Positions 24,104 through 32,839 are shown, counted from the stretch's first letter. The stretch is DNA of 33,322 nt from an uncultured Muribaculaceae bacterium (GCA_910585755.1 CAJUFH010000031.1:1-33322), one strand, 5' to 3'. A program made the numbers and translations. The notes: generated by a model not told the origin, from the letters alone.

Positions 24104-24850
24104 TCAGTCTGTCCTTTGAGCTTCTTTTGCCACTATTCTGAATACCTCGTCCATAGTCTCAGCGCCATAACGGGCTTTTAAGTTACGTGGAGAGTCGAGA
24201 GCTTTGACCCGACCGTCGACCATGATTGAGACGCGGTCGCAATATTCGGCCTCGTCGAGGTAATGGGTCGTCACGAAGACTGTCATCCCGTCGGAAGCCG
24301 CCTTATATATCAGTTCCCAGAATTTGCGACGCGTAACAGGGTCAACGCCCCCGGTCGGCTCGTCAAGGAACACGATTTCAGGCCGGTGTATGGTCGCGGC
24401 CGCGAAAGCGAGTTTCTGTTTCCATCCAACAGGGAGGCTGCCGACAAGGGAATCTTTCATCGGCTCCATTCCGAGCCACCGGTAAAGCTCCGCTGACCGT
24501 ATGGAAAATTCTTTGGAACCGAGGCCGTAAATGGTGGCGAAAAGGCGCAGATTCTCGGTAACGGTCAGGCAGGTGTAGAGCGAGAACCGCTGGCTCATAT
24601 AACCGATACGGCGCTTGATTCCCTCGTAATCGGAAGCGATGTCACATCCGGCGACAACGCCCTCTCCCGCCGTGGGACGGCTCAGACCGCAAAGCATACG
24701 CATCGCGGTCGTTTTTCCCGCGCCATTGGCTCCGAGAAAGCCGAAAATCTCTCCACGGCCTACCTCGAAGGATATTCCGTCGACCGCGGTAAAGTCGCCG
24801 AACCGCTTCGTAAGTCCCCTGACAGCAATCACTGGCTCATTGTTTTTCAT
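24104..24850 (-). CDS. ABC transporter ATPase with atypical signature motif
   Basis: A 248-residue nucleotide-binding protein with Walker A GANGAGKTT (41-49) and Walker B IVFLDEP with D163-E164. The signature motif, usually LSGGQ, reads LPVGWKQ (139-145). The Q-loop MSQRFSLY and H-loop VTTHYLDEAEYC are intact. It overlaps the preceding ATPase gene by 14 nt. The pair would energise the two permeases. Whether this site hydrolyses ATP as well as the other ATPase is unclear. Confidence 0.92.
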   Translation of the reverse strand: MKNNEPVIAVRGLTKRFGDFTAVDGISFEVGRGEIFGFLGANGAGKTTAMRMLCGLSRPTAGEGVVAGCDIASDYEGIKRRIGYMSQRFSLYTCLTVTENLRLFATIYGLGSKEFSIRSAELYRWLGMEPMKDSLVGSLPVGWKQKLAFAAATIHRPEIVFLDEPTGGVDPVTRRKFWELIYKAASDGMTVFVTTHYLDEAEYCDRVSIMVDGRVKALDSPRNLKARYGAETMDEVFRIVAKEAQRTD

Positions 24851-25754
24851 CGCGGGTCAATTTTATAAACAGGTCCTCAATATCCCCCTTGGCGGGATAG
24901 ATTCTCGCATCGCCAATCCCCTCGGCGGCAAGACGACGCACGGCCTCCGCCGGGTTAAACGACGGCTCCGCGACAATATGGAGCGTAGCGCCGAAAGTAT
25001 AGCAGTCCCTGATTCCGGGATATTGCCTGAGGGCTGTCAGTAGTCGGAACATATCGGATGCCTCGGCATTGTAGAGATTCTCCCCGATTCCGGCCACAAG
25101 TTTACGAGGGGTATCGGTCACAAGAATCTTCCCCCTGTCAATCATGGCGACTCGCTCGCATCGGGCAGCCTCGTCCATATAGGAGGTAGAGACAAGTATC
25201 GTAATACCGCTCGATTTCAGTCCGGCAAGCATATCCCAGAATTCCGAACGGCTGACCGCGTCGACCCCGGTCGTAGGCTCGTCGAGCAGCAGTACCGACG
25301 GGCGATGAATCAGAGCGCAACTCAGCGCCAGCTTCTGTTTCATGCCCCCCGAGAGCGCCCCGGCCATCCTGTCGGGAAATTTGGCGAGCTGGGCGAAAAC
25401 GGGCGCTATCAGCGGATAGCTCTCTTTGACCGAAACGCCGAAGAGGGTCGCGAAGAAACGCAGATTCTCCATGACGGTCATATCGGGGTAAAGGGAGAAA
25501 CGCTCGGGCATATACCCCACCAAAGTACGGATTTTACAATACTCACGGCCGGTGTCAAGTCCGCAGACCTCCGCCCTGCCGCTGTCGGGAGCGGCGAGCG
25601 TAGCGAGAATGCGGTAAAGCGAGCTTTTCCCGGCTCCGTCAGGCCCAATCAGCCCGAACAGCTCCCCCTCCCCGACCGACAGACTAATCCCGTCGAGGGC
25701 TTTCACTTGGCTGTAGCTCTTGACCAGGTCGCGGACTTCAATCGCGGATTTCAT
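24837..25754 (-). CDS. ABC transporter ATPase
   Basis: A 305-residue ATPase with Walker A GPDGAGKSS (37-45), signature LSGGM (134-138) and Walker B LLLDEP with D158-E159. A C-terminal extension of about 80 residues after the core resembles the regulatory tails of drug-export ATPases (DRA type). The H-loop position reads STSYMDEA, with Ser instead of His at the usual switch residue. It overlaps the HlyD stop by ATGA and the next ATPase gene by 14 nt. Confidence 0.9.
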   Translation of the reverse strand: MKSAIEVRDLVKSYSQVKALDGISLSVGEGELFGLIGPDGAGKSSLYRILATLAAPDSGRAEVCGLDTGREYCKIRTLVGYMPERFSLYPDMTVMENLRFFATLFGVSVKESYPLIAPVFAQLAKFPDRMAGALSGGMKQKLALSCALIHRPSVLLLDEPTTGVDAVSRSEFWDMLAGLKSSGITILVSTSYMDEAARCERVAMIDRGKILVTDTPRKLVAGIGENLYNAEASDMFRLLTALRQYPGIRDCYTFGATLHIVAEPSFNPAEAVRRLAAEGIGDARIYPAKGDIEDLFIKLTRDEKQ

Positions 25755-26635
25755 AGACGTACTTCTCCGTATTGGCCGAGTTTGAGCCGACCGTCGTTTC
25801 TGACAGTCACTTTCGCGGCATACACAAGGTTGGAGCGGGTGTCGGAAGTCTGAATGGATTTGGGCGTAAACTCGCTCTCATCCGCTATCCAACTGATTGT
25901 GCCGGGATATTCGATAAGTTTGTCCCCGCCAAAATCCGCGATTACCGTGACCTCCTGGCCCAGTCGTATGTCAGCGAGCTGCGAAGCGGTGAAATAAGCC
26001 CGCAGAGATATTTTCGAGAGGTCGGCCATTTTCACAAGGGGCTTGCCTGGAGAGGTATATTCCCCCTGTTCGGCGTATTTGGAGAGAATTGTCCCGCTGA
26101 TGGGAGCCTCCACAGTGCTTTTAACAATCTGCTCCACAATCTGCTCGCGCTGGTAATTAAGCGCCTTGGCGTTGCCGGAAACGGAACTTCTGTTTTTCCC
26201 GAGCGTTGAGAGCAGGGCGTCGAGCTGTCCGCGCAGCGAGCGGAGCAGCGCCTCGGCATCGTCGAGCTGCTTTTGCGTGGTCGCTCCGTCGGCAATCAGC
26301 CGCTTGAAGCGAGCCACCTCCCCTTCCTGGTGCGCGATCTGCGTTCGCAACGAGGCCGCCTGGGCGGCAATATCCGGCGACGTGGATTCCGCCGCCTCCT
26401 GCTGGCTTCGCAACTGGTCGCGCTGGAGGGTCAGCAGCGTGGTGTCAATCACAGCGATTACAGCGCCCCGGGAGATACTGTCCCCCTCCTCGACCGGCAT
26501 TGAGACAATCTTGCCGGGAGTTTCCGCGGATACCGTGACGGTCGTTGCCTCGAAGATTCCCGTGGCGTCATAATCGTTTTTCTGAGAGCACGCCGCGAGC
26601 AACAACAGGGCGGCGCTGAGATATGGGGTTTTCAT
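25751..26635 (-). CDS. HlyD/RND-type periplasmic adaptor lipoprotein
   Basis: From the ATG at 26635 the product has 294 residues. The signal ends in a lipobox LLLAAC16, so it is probably membrane-anchored by lipid. A biotinyl-lipoyl-like half motif (VSAETPGKIVSMPVEEGDSISRG) is followed by a coiled coil and the second half (EAPISGTILSKYAEQGEYTSPGKPL), then a beta-barrel region. It links the inner-membrane ABC complex to the TolC channel. The ATG overlaps the TolC stop by ATGA, supporting this start over a longer one. Confidence 0.92.
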   Translation of the reverse strand: MKTPYLSAALLLLAACSQKNDYDATGIFEATTVTVSAETPGKIVSMPVEEGDSISRGAVIAVIDTTLLTLQRDQLRSQQEAAESTSPDIAAQAASLRTQIAHQEGEVARFKRLIADGATTQKQLDDAEALLRSLRGQLDALLSTLGKNRSSVSGNAKALNYQREQIVEQIVKSTVEAPISGTILSKYAEQGEYTSPGKPLVKMADLSKISLRAYFTASQLADIRLGQEVTVIADFGGDKLIEYPGTISWIADESEFTPKSIQTSDTRSNLVYAAKVTVRNDGRLKLGQYGEVRL

Positions 26636-27927
26636 TTGTTTAGGGTTAGTTTTAGATTGCATATGTTCTGGAGGAGCTGGATTTCGTGGTATGCGGCGGA
26701 AAGCCGTGCCTGCCCCTCGTCTGTTATCTTGGCCAGCAGCGCGGTGGTATCGATAATCCCGTTGGCAAGCTGCGATTCAGCCGCCTTGCGTATATTCGCC
26801 CTCAGCTCTATTATCCGCCCGTCGTCCTCTACCACCTTGCGCATGGTAGCTATTTTCGCCCGGTCGGCTTCGCTTTTGAGGCGGTTGTTAAGCAGGAACG
26901 TCTCCCGTTCGGCCGCGATGTTCCCGTCCGCGACGGCGATACGGCTCTCGTTGTTCCTTCTGGTGTAGAACGGGTCGATATTCCAGGTGACCTTTATGCC
27001 GGCGAGGAGGTTGAACGACGGGTCCCGGCTCATCATGCTCTTGAAATAATCAATGCCGGGATAGCCGTAATATCCCTGCGCGAACAAGCCGAACCGGGGC
27101 ATTAGAGCGGCGCCGACCGATTCTCTTTGCGCCTCGTTAAGCGCCTCTCCGGCATCAAACATCCGCTGCTCCGGCCTGTCGGGCATAAGGTCGAGCGGCT
27201 CCTCCGGGGAGGGCTTCACCAGTTCTTCCGCATTGACCGGCTCTCCGATATAGATTTCGAGCAGCCGCGTATAACTGTCTATCGCGCAGGTTGCCTCGGT
27301 CTGGCGTTGCTCAGTGGAGAGAATCTGCGCCTCGACCATCTCGACATCGCTACGCATGGCGGTGCCGTTGGAGTACATGGAAGAGAGCTTGTCTCGATTG
27401 GAAGCCAGAAGCGACAGAGTCAGCCTGTTCTGCGCCAACTGCTCCCGGGTCAGGAGTATGCCGAAGTACAGGTCTTCGACTTTCTGCCGTATGGCGTATA
27501 ACTCCACATCGAGCGCAGCTCGTGACCGGGCCGTACGCGCCCTCTCGATATTCCGCTTTGATTTCGACACGCCGCCGTCCCAAATTGTCTGTGACAGCTC
27601 GACGCCGGCTTTCCACTGAATCTTTGACAGCCCCTCGACATTCGACCCCATTTGGTCGAGCACCCCGCTCAAAGCGTCGGGAAACGCCGGCACGACATTC
27701 TGAGCGGTGGCCTGGGCGTAAAGGCTGATCGAAGGGAGCCACGCCTTGTTGATATCCGATAACGAAAGTCGCTCCGACTGTTCCGTGAGGCGGTATTTTT
27801 TCAGAAGCGGGTAATTGTCCAGAGCCATCCTGACACACTCTTCCAAGGTAAGAGGTTCCGCCGAAACGGACACCCCCGCCGACACCGCCAGAAGTGAAAG
27901 GAAAACCCTCTTGATTAGTTTAACCAT
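26632..27927 (-). CDS. TolC-family outer membrane efflux protein
   Basis: The ATG at 27927 gives 431 residues with a signal peptide (VKLIKRVFLSLLAVSAGVSVSA). The mature part starts with LTLEECVRMALDNYP, the OEP family hallmark, and consists of long helical stretches in two repeats, as in TolC trimers. The start 5 nt after the TetR stop makes this better than a longer frame that overlaps the tetR gene. It supplies the outer-membrane exit for the downstream HlyD-ABC complex. Confidence 0.92.
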   Translation of the reverse strand: MVKLIKRVFLSLLAVSAGVSVSAEPLTLEECVRMALDNYPLLKKYRLTEQSERLSLSDINKAWLPSISLYAQATAQNVVPAFPDALSGVLDQMGSNVEGLSKIQWKAGVELSQTIWDGGVSKSKRNIERARTARSRAALDVELYAIRQKVEDLYFGILLTREQLAQNRLTLSLLASNRDKLSSMYSNGTAMRSDVEMVEAQILSTEQRQTEATCAIDSYTRLLEIYIGEPVNAEELVKPSPEEPLDLMPDRPEQRMFDAGEALNEAQRESVGAALMPRFGLFAQGYYGYPGIDYFKSMMSRDPSFNLLAGIKVTWNIDPFYTRRNNESRIAVADGNIAAERETFLLNNRLKSEADRAKIATMRKVVEDDGRIIELRANIRKAAESQLANGIIDTTALLAKITDEGQARLSAAYHEIQLLQNICNLKLTLNK

Positions 27928-27932
27928 ATCTG

Positions 27933-28589
27933 TTAAGGTTTTAGTTTTCTCATAATGGTATCCACATTCTCCCGCTTGCGGACCGCGAGGAATCGTTCGG
28001 AATCCATCGCGAGGTCGCCCAACAGCGGCCCCGAAATCGGAGACGCCATAAAGGAGAATATGTTCAGGGAGATTATGTCGAGGATGAGCATACGGGCATC
28101 CACACGGCGGCATTCCCTGCGAGAGGCGTACTCGTCGATCTGCTTCTGCAGCGAATCGACCACGAGGGGCGCGTGGGTCTGGAGGAGATTCAGCATCGGC
28201 ACCATTCTTTCCGGCTGGCCGAAAACCTCTCCGACGAGGAAGCGGGGAAGGTCGGGGTTCGCGGCTATAAAGTCAAGATGCCCTTCTATCGTCATCCTTA
28301 TCTTGTCAAACAACGGCAGGCGGGGATCCCCTACGGAGGCGAGCATAATATCCCGCAGCAACCCGACTTTTCTCGAAAGTATGCGCTCGAAGAGCTTGTC
28401 TTTCGTCCTGAAATAGTAATGCAGCATCGCGTGGGTAACCCCCGCGGCCTCCGCGATTGCGACCGTCCTTGCCCCTGCGTATCCCTTTCGCAGAAATTCC
28501 CGTTCGGCGGCTTCAAGTATCAGGTCTTCTGTCGAAGGCTTGTTTTCATCATTCGGAGTCTCTACTTTCATGGCTGAACTTGGTTTCAT
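27933..28589 (-). CDS. TetR-family transcriptional regulator
   Basis: A 218-residue repressor-type protein. The N-terminal HTH (about 38-62) has ARTVAIAEAAGVTHAMLHYYFRTKDKLFERIL in typical TetR spacing; the C-terminal helical part would bind a ligand. A second in-frame ATG at 28571 is possible. It is the first gene of the efflux operon and a palindrome in its leader (28638-28656) is a good operator candidate, so it probably represses its own operon. The inducer is unknown. Confidence 0.92.
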   Translation of the reverse strand: MKPSSAMKVETPNDENKPSTEDLILEAAEREFLRKGYAGARTVAIAEAAGVTHAMLHYYFRTKDKLFERILSRKVGLLRDIMLASVGDPRLPLFDKIRMTIEGHLDFIAANPDLPRFLVGEVFGQPERMVPMLNLLQTHAPLVVDSLQKQIDEYASRRECRRVDARMLILDIISLNIFSFMASPISGPLLGDLAMDSERFLAVRKRENVDTIMRKLKP

Positions 28590-28637
28590 ACGCCAGACCG
28601 ACCTTTATTCGCCGGTTGTCCAAAAACGAACGGCATA

Positions 28638-28656
28638 GTTAATAATTATGATTAAC
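28638..28656. promoter_or_regulatory. Candidate TetR operator
   Basis: GTTAAT-AATTATG-ATTAAC: a perfect 6-bp inverted repeat with a 7-nt spacer, between the -7 box at 28670-28677 and the tetR start. It would lie just downstream of the transcription start. Confidence 0.6.
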
Positions 28657-28669
28657 AATTTTGTTGGCG

Positions 28670-28701
28670 CAAAGTAAATAACAATTTCCCGATACACCAA
28701 A
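28670..28701 (-). promoter_or_regulatory. Promoter of the efflux operon
   Basis: On the minus strand, TTTG (28701-28698), 20 nt, TTACTTTG (28677-28670); one mismatch in the -7 box. Confidence 0.6.
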
Positions 28702-28842
28702 TGTTGCCGGAAAAAAATGAAATGAACTGCGAAATTACCGACTTCAATTTTGTCACGACATAAATAAACAGCCTCTTCCAAGGCATATAAGCCGCGTTTT
28801 TCGTAAATTCGCGTTTAATAAGCCACAAAACGCGTTTTCGAT

Positions 28843-29352
28843 ATGACATTCAAATATTGCCCTGACTGCGGGGCGCTTCTTTCATCAAGGGTCTTAGGCG
28901 ACGAAGGGGCCGTGCCCTGGTGCGACAGTTGCGGTAAGCCCTGGTTCCCCGTATTCCCTGTGGCGGTCATATGCCTTGTGAGGAACGAGGAGGGAGAGGT
29001 ACTGCTTCTGCGGCAGAACTACATCTCGGAAGTGTACCGTAATCTTGTCTCGGGCTATGTGACGCCCGGCGAGCGGTGCGAGGAAGCCGCCCGACGCGAA
29101 GTCGAAGAGGAAACCGGTCTGCGACCGACAGCAATCGAAATCAAGGGGACATGGTGGTTCGAGAAGAAACAAATGATGATGGTCGGCTTTTTCGTTGACG
29201 TCGAGAAAGCCCCCCTGCGGCTCTCCGTCGAGGTAGACGGCGCATCGTGGCACACGCCGGAAGAGGCTCTCGGCCTCGTGCACCCCCACTCCTACAGCGT
29301 GTCGCGCATCCTTACGGAAATGCATCTCAACACTTGTAAACCAAAAATATAA
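28843..29352 (+). CDS. Nudix hydrolase with zinc ribbon (NADH pyrophosphatase-like)
   Basis: A 169-residue protein with an N-terminal zinc ribbon (C6, C9, C27, C30) and a complete Nudix box: G71, E77, R85-E86-V87, E89-E90, G92-L93. It probably hydrolyses an ADP-linked or similar nucleotide, as NudC-type enzymes do with NADH, but it is shorter than NudC and lacks its N-terminal domain, so the substrate is open. The stop overlaps the next ATG by one base. Confidence 0.9.
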   Translation: MTFKYCPDCGALLSSRVLGDEGAVPWCDSCGKPWFPVFPVAVICLVRNEEGEVLLLRQNYISEVYRNLVSGYVTPGERCEEAARREVEEETGLRPTAIEIKGTWWFEKKQMMMVGFFVDVEKAPLRLSVEVDGASWHTPEEALGLVHPHSYSVSRILTEMHLNTCKPKI

Positions 29353-30026
29353 TGGATATACTTAACAACCTTGGCCGAGCCGTTCTCGCAGGAATCTGCA
29401 TCTCAATCGGCGGAATCGTCTACCTCAAAGTCGGAGGTGTCGCCGGAGCCGTGCTGTTCGCCTTCGGACTGCTGGCCGTAGTCACATTGCAGCTCAACCT
29501 CTTCACCGGCAAATCACAGTTCGTGTGGGGCGCCGACCTCCGCGGATATTCGTGGCTCCTCGTCATGCTTGCCGGGAACTTCGCGGGGTGCCTTCTGACG
29601 GCGCTGGCCGTCTACACTCCGGCGCTTTCCGAATCCGCTTCGTCGATTATCGAGACGCGCCTCGCCGCGGGGCCGCTACGTTGCGGAGTGCTCGCCGTCG
29701 GCTGCGGGTTCATCATGACTACCGCTGTCCGCGGGGCAGCGGCAGGCAACTGGTGGGCGCTCCTCTTCGGCGTTCCAGCCTTCATCATATGCGGGTTTCC
29801 CCACTGCGTCGCGGACGCGTTCTATATTTCCGCGTCGCTGCTCAACCCGGCGTTCGCCCAGACCCACGACGTGGCGCTGATTCTCCCCTTCTACGGAGCC
29901 GCCGTTCTCGGCAACTTCCTCGGATGCAACCTTTACCGTCTGGCATTGCCAGGGGCCCCCTCCCCTTTCCCCGCGGAGGCGAAAAATTCAACCGCTCAGG
30001 GCGCGGATGCTGAAAAATCGGCTTAA
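29352..30026 (+). CDS. Formate/nitrite transporter family channel
   Basis: A 224-residue membrane protein with about six helices. The sequence GFPHCVADAFYIS carries the central channel histidine of the FNT family, and the early GICISIGGIVYLKVGG and NLFTGKSQF segments match the two re-entrant loops. Members transport formate, nitrite or hydrosulfide; the ligand cannot be told from the motif. The start overlaps the Nudix stop (TAATG), so they are probably one transcript. Confidence 0.88.
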   Translation: MDILNNLGRAVLAGICISIGGIVYLKVGGVAGAVLFAFGLLAVVTLQLNLFTGKSQFVWGADLRGYSWLLVMLAGNFAGCLLTALAVYTPALSESASSIIETRLAAGPLRCGVLAVGCGFIMTTAVRGAAAGNWWALLFGVPAFIICGFPHCVADAFYISASLLNPAFAQTHDVALILPFYGAAVLGNFLGCNLYRLALPGAPSPFPAEAKNSTAQGADAEKSA

Positions 30027-30051
30027 AATACTCCGTTTGCCATTTTTTAAT

Positions 30052-30059
30052 TAACTTTG
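30052..30059 (+). promoter_or_regulatory. Possible -7 box before the LysE-type gene
   Basis: TAACTTTG is a perfect -7 box, 5 nt before the ATG at 30065. No good -33 box lies 19-21 nt upstream (TTTG at 30036 is only 12 nt away), so this is uncertain. Confidence 0.4.
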
Positions 30060-30064
30060 CAGGG

Positions 30065-30706
30065 ATGGACCAACTGATTCACATCGTAACGAGCGGACTC
30101 CTCATCGGCATTTTCATATCGGCGCCGATGGGACCGGTCGGTATGCTCGTGATTCAGCGGACCCTGAACAAAGGGAGGCTCCCCGCACTTTTCACCGGAA
30201 TCGGAGCCGCGGTCTCCGACCTTACCTACGCCCTGCTGACTGGGTTCGGCATGTCGTTCGTCACCGACCTGGTCACCCGCAACCAGCTCATGCTGCAGAT
30301 TCTCGGCTCGCTGGTACTCATAGCGTTCGCCTTCTACCTTTTCAAAAAGAACCCGGCGGGGACATTGAAAAAGCCCGACCGTGGGCCCGACAATTACTGG
30401 AAAGACTTCCTTACCGGCTTCCTGTTCACGTTCGCCAACCCGCTGATTCTTTTTTTCATCGTGGGCTTGTTCGCCCGATTCAACTTCATACTGCCGGAAC
30501 TTCGGTACTTCCACTACATCCTCGGCTACGCCAGCATCTTCGGCGGCGCGTTGCTGTGGTGGTGGCTGATCACGTTCTTCGTCAACAAGGTCAGAGCGCA
30601 TTTCAACGTCAGGTCGATGTGGATTTTGAACCGCTGCATCGCCCTGGTGCTCTGCATAATGGCCCTTGTCGGCCTTTACAACGGCATTTCCGGCTACTTC
30701 TCCTGA
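30065..30706 (+). CDS. LysE/RhtB-family exporter
   Basis: A 213-residue inner-membrane protein with about six helices. The N-terminal block APMGPVGMLVIQRTLNKGRLPALFTGIGAAVSDLTYA is the LysE family signature; the middle GFLFTFANPLILFFIVGLFA is also typical. Family members export amino acids or related compounds; specificity is unknown. It ends 22 nt before the next gene. Confidence 0.88.
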   Translation: MDQLIHIVTSGLLIGIFISAPMGPVGMLVIQRTLNKGRLPALFTGIGAAVSDLTYALLTGFGMSFVTDLVTRNQLMLQILGSLVLIAFAFYLFKKNPAGTLKKPDRGPDNYWKDFLTGFLFTFANPLILFFIVGLFARFNFILPELRYFHYILGYASIFGGALLWWWLITFFVNKVRAHFNVRSMWILNRCIALVLCIMALVGLYNGISGYFS

Positions 30707-30728
30707 CTCTACAAAAGCTATCCGCATT

Positions 30729-31385
30729 ATGGAACCGACCCTCCACCTCCCCTACGCTCCGCAACTCGACTCACTGAATATCGCCGAAATTGCCAACGCG
30801 CTCGAAGAGTGCGGCACGCGTTTCTCAGTGGAGCATATAAACTGGCCGGAACAGTACCCGTATCGACCCCTGACTGTTGTCACCGCGGCCCATTCCGGGA
30901 CACACATATATATCGACTTCCTCGTACGCTGCAATTTCCTGAGAGCGGTCAACTATGCCGACAACTCCCCGGTCAGCGAAGACTCCTGTGTTGAATTTTT
31001 CATCGAACCCAAAGCTGGAGAGCCCTACTACAATATCGAGATGAACTGCATCGGGACCATTCTCGCCGGCCACCGCCGGGGACGAAACGACCCGGACCGC
31101 ACCCGGCTCTCGTCTGACGAGCTGAAACGCATACGCCGTCATGCCACAGTCGGCACGCGACCGTTCGAGGAAATCGAAGGCTCCTTCATCTGGTGCGTGA
31201 CCACGGCGATTCCCCTCGACCTTATCGGCCTGAAATACGACGGGACCCCGATCGAGACAAGGGGCAACTTCTACAAATGCGCCTCCGCTACTTCCCAACC
31301 CCACTACCTCAGTTGGGCCCCCATCACTTCCCCCGAACCGGATTTCCACCGCCCCGAATTTTTCGGTAAAATCATCCTCGACTGA
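30729..31385 (+). CDS. Carbohydrate-binding family 9-like domain protein
   Basis: From the ATG at 30729 the protein is 218 residues. The motif block HIYIDFLVRCNFLRAVNYADNSPVSEDSCVEFFIEP and the NFYKCASATSQPHYLSW end match the CBM9-like / DOMON-type fold seen in Bacteroidota. No signal peptide is seen, so the protein is likely cytoplasmic and its ligand is unclear. A longer frame upstream overlaps the LysE gene and is not preferred. Confidence 0.8.
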   Translation: MEPTLHLPYAPQLDSLNIAEIANALEECGTRFSVEHINWPEQYPYRPLTVVTAAHSGTHIYIDFLVRCNFLRAVNYADNSPVSEDSCVEFFIEPKAGEPYYNIEMNCIGTILAGHRRGRNDPDRTRLSSDELKRIRRHATVGTRPFEEIEGSFIWCVTTAIPLDLIGLKYDGTPIETRGNFYKCASATSQPHYLSWAPITSPEPDFHRPEFFGKIILD

Positions 31386-31537
31386 CCGCCAAACTCCGAC
31401 CAGCATCAGCCATCGCGACAAAAAATTGCCCGGTTCCCCGCCGTTGCCGACAAATAACCTATCATACAATGTGAACTTCTCGCGGAAATTGCGTAACTCT
31501 GCGGTATAAAAGAACCTAAAACGCTGAATGGATTGAA

Positions 31538-31637
31538 TTTCAGGAGGAAAAATTAGTAATATCATTCAGAGACGGCGAGTTTCGAGCCTTTCCGACAACT
31601 CGTAGACAACCCGTTTCGCTAATTTTATTTCCTGAAA
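31538..31637. repeat. 19-bp imperfect inverted repeat before recombinase 2
   Basis: The arms 31538-31556 and 31619-31637 match at 16 of 19 positions and enclose 62 nt, ending 13 nt before the recombinase ATG. They could be recombinase-binding sites, an invertible segment, or a 5' leader structure. Confidence 0.55.
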
Positions 31638-31650
31638 ATTGTCCGAAATT

Positions 31651-32826
31651 ATGGCTCTTTTGAACGCAGTAGTACTCCAATCCAAAGAGGTCAAGGGCGG
31701 CAGAAACAAAGTACGAATCTCTGTAGCCCACAACGGCGAAACCCGGTACATCGTAACAGACATCATCCTCAACTCCTCAAAGGAATTCAAAAACGGTGCC
31801 GTAGTCAAACGGCCCGACGCAACCATCCTCAACGTGAAGATTCGCGGGCTCCTCCAACGCTATCAGTTGGCTCTTGATGAGCTTGACTACATAGAAGGCT
31901 TGACTTGCCCGGAGTTGCTGTTCCAGCTTAAGAACGCCGGGAACTACAAGCACCGAACTCTCAAAAGCATCTACGAAGAGTATATGGAGAATGCTCACAT
32001 CAAGCCGGGAACCGCTGACAAGTATCGCAACAACTGGAGGGTCATAAGCCACCATCTCGGGGAGAAGCTATTAGCGGAACACGTTAATCACGGCACCATT
32101 CTGGGGCTTGACAAGTATCTCCGCAACCGTGGCCTCAAACTTACCACAGTCCGCAACTATCTCGTGTTCTTCATGGTGCTACTTAATTATGCCAAACGAT
32201 GCGGATATGTGCAGTACCGCGTCAATCCATTCTTCGGGTACAAGCTCCCCGGAATGGAAGTCAGGGAGTCGTGGATTTCCGTCGAAGAGGTGAGGCGTAT
32301 AAGGGACCTCAAGACGACTAAACCGAACATAAAAAAGTGTCGCGACTTGTTCATGCTGTCTTACTATCTCGGCGGCATAAACATGACCGACCTGCTCGAC
32401 ATCGACTTCAACTTGCAGAAAAATGTCATTCATTACGTCCGCAAAAAGACGGAAGCGCGGTCGAAACTGAACAAATTCGTGGAGTTCTCCATCCCGGACG
32501 AGGCCAAGGCCATCATCGCCAAATACAAGGGCCCTGACGGTCGACTGGCCGTGACAAGGTATCAACGCAAAGACGGCATGCACTGCTTTTTTGACACGAA
32601 TATGAAGAAACTGGCAGCACTGACGGACATTAAGGGCCTGATATACTATTCGGCACGAAAATCTTTCAGTCAGCACGCCTTCGACCTCGGCATCAGCACG
32701 AGCGTCATTGACTACATCCTGGGCCATCGCGTCGACAAAGGAAGCACCTCTCTCTACAACTATATCTCGGTAACACCTGAAATGGCGACGGAAGCCGTGC
32801 GCAAGGTATTGGATAATTTGAAATAA
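31651..32826 (+). CDS. Tyrosine recombinase / integrase 2
   Basis: From the ATG at 31651 the product has 391 residues. A SAM-like N-terminal domain precedes the catalytic part. The first catalytic Arg, normally in LRGMN, is replaced by Gly (YLGGINMTDLL, G241); the remaining set is K265/K266, R336-K337 in YSARKSF, H359 in GHR and Y369 or Y371. A TTG at 31639 is an alternative start. Similar G- or C-for-R recombinases occur in Bacteroidota. It may still be active on a specific target, or it may be a structural relic. Confidence 0.88.
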   Translation: MALLNAVVLQSKEVKGGRNKVRISVAHNGETRYIVTDIILNSSKEFKNGAVVKRPDATILNVKIRGLLQRYQLALDELDYIEGLTCPELLFQLKNAGNYKHRTLKSIYEEYMENAHIKPGTADKYRNNWRVISHHLGEKLLAEHVNHGTILGLDKYLRNRGLKLTTVRNYLVFFMVLLNYAKRCGYVQYRVNPFFGYKLPGMEVRESWISVEEVRRIRDLKTTKPNIKKCRDLFMLSYYLGGINMTDLLDIDFNLQKNVIHYVRKKTEARSKLNKFVEFSIPDEAKAIIAKYKGPDGRLAVTRYQRKDGMHCFFDTNMKKLAALTDIKGLIYYSARKSFSQHAFDLGISTSVIDYILGHRVDKGSTSLYNYISVTPEMATEAVRKVLDNLK

Positions 32827-32839
32827 AGCATTAACTTTG
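32809..32839 (+). promoter_or_regulatory. Promoter of the small RNA / alpha-CTD unit
   Basis: TAACTTTG (32832-32839) with a TTG-type -33 box 20 nt upstream (32809-32811). It overlaps the end of the recombinase 2 gene. Confidence 0.65.

Noticed and set aside
27928..28113. Upstream start for the TolC gene at 28113
   Set aside because: It would overlap tetR; the ATG at 27927 gives a clean signal peptide 5 nt after the tetR stop.
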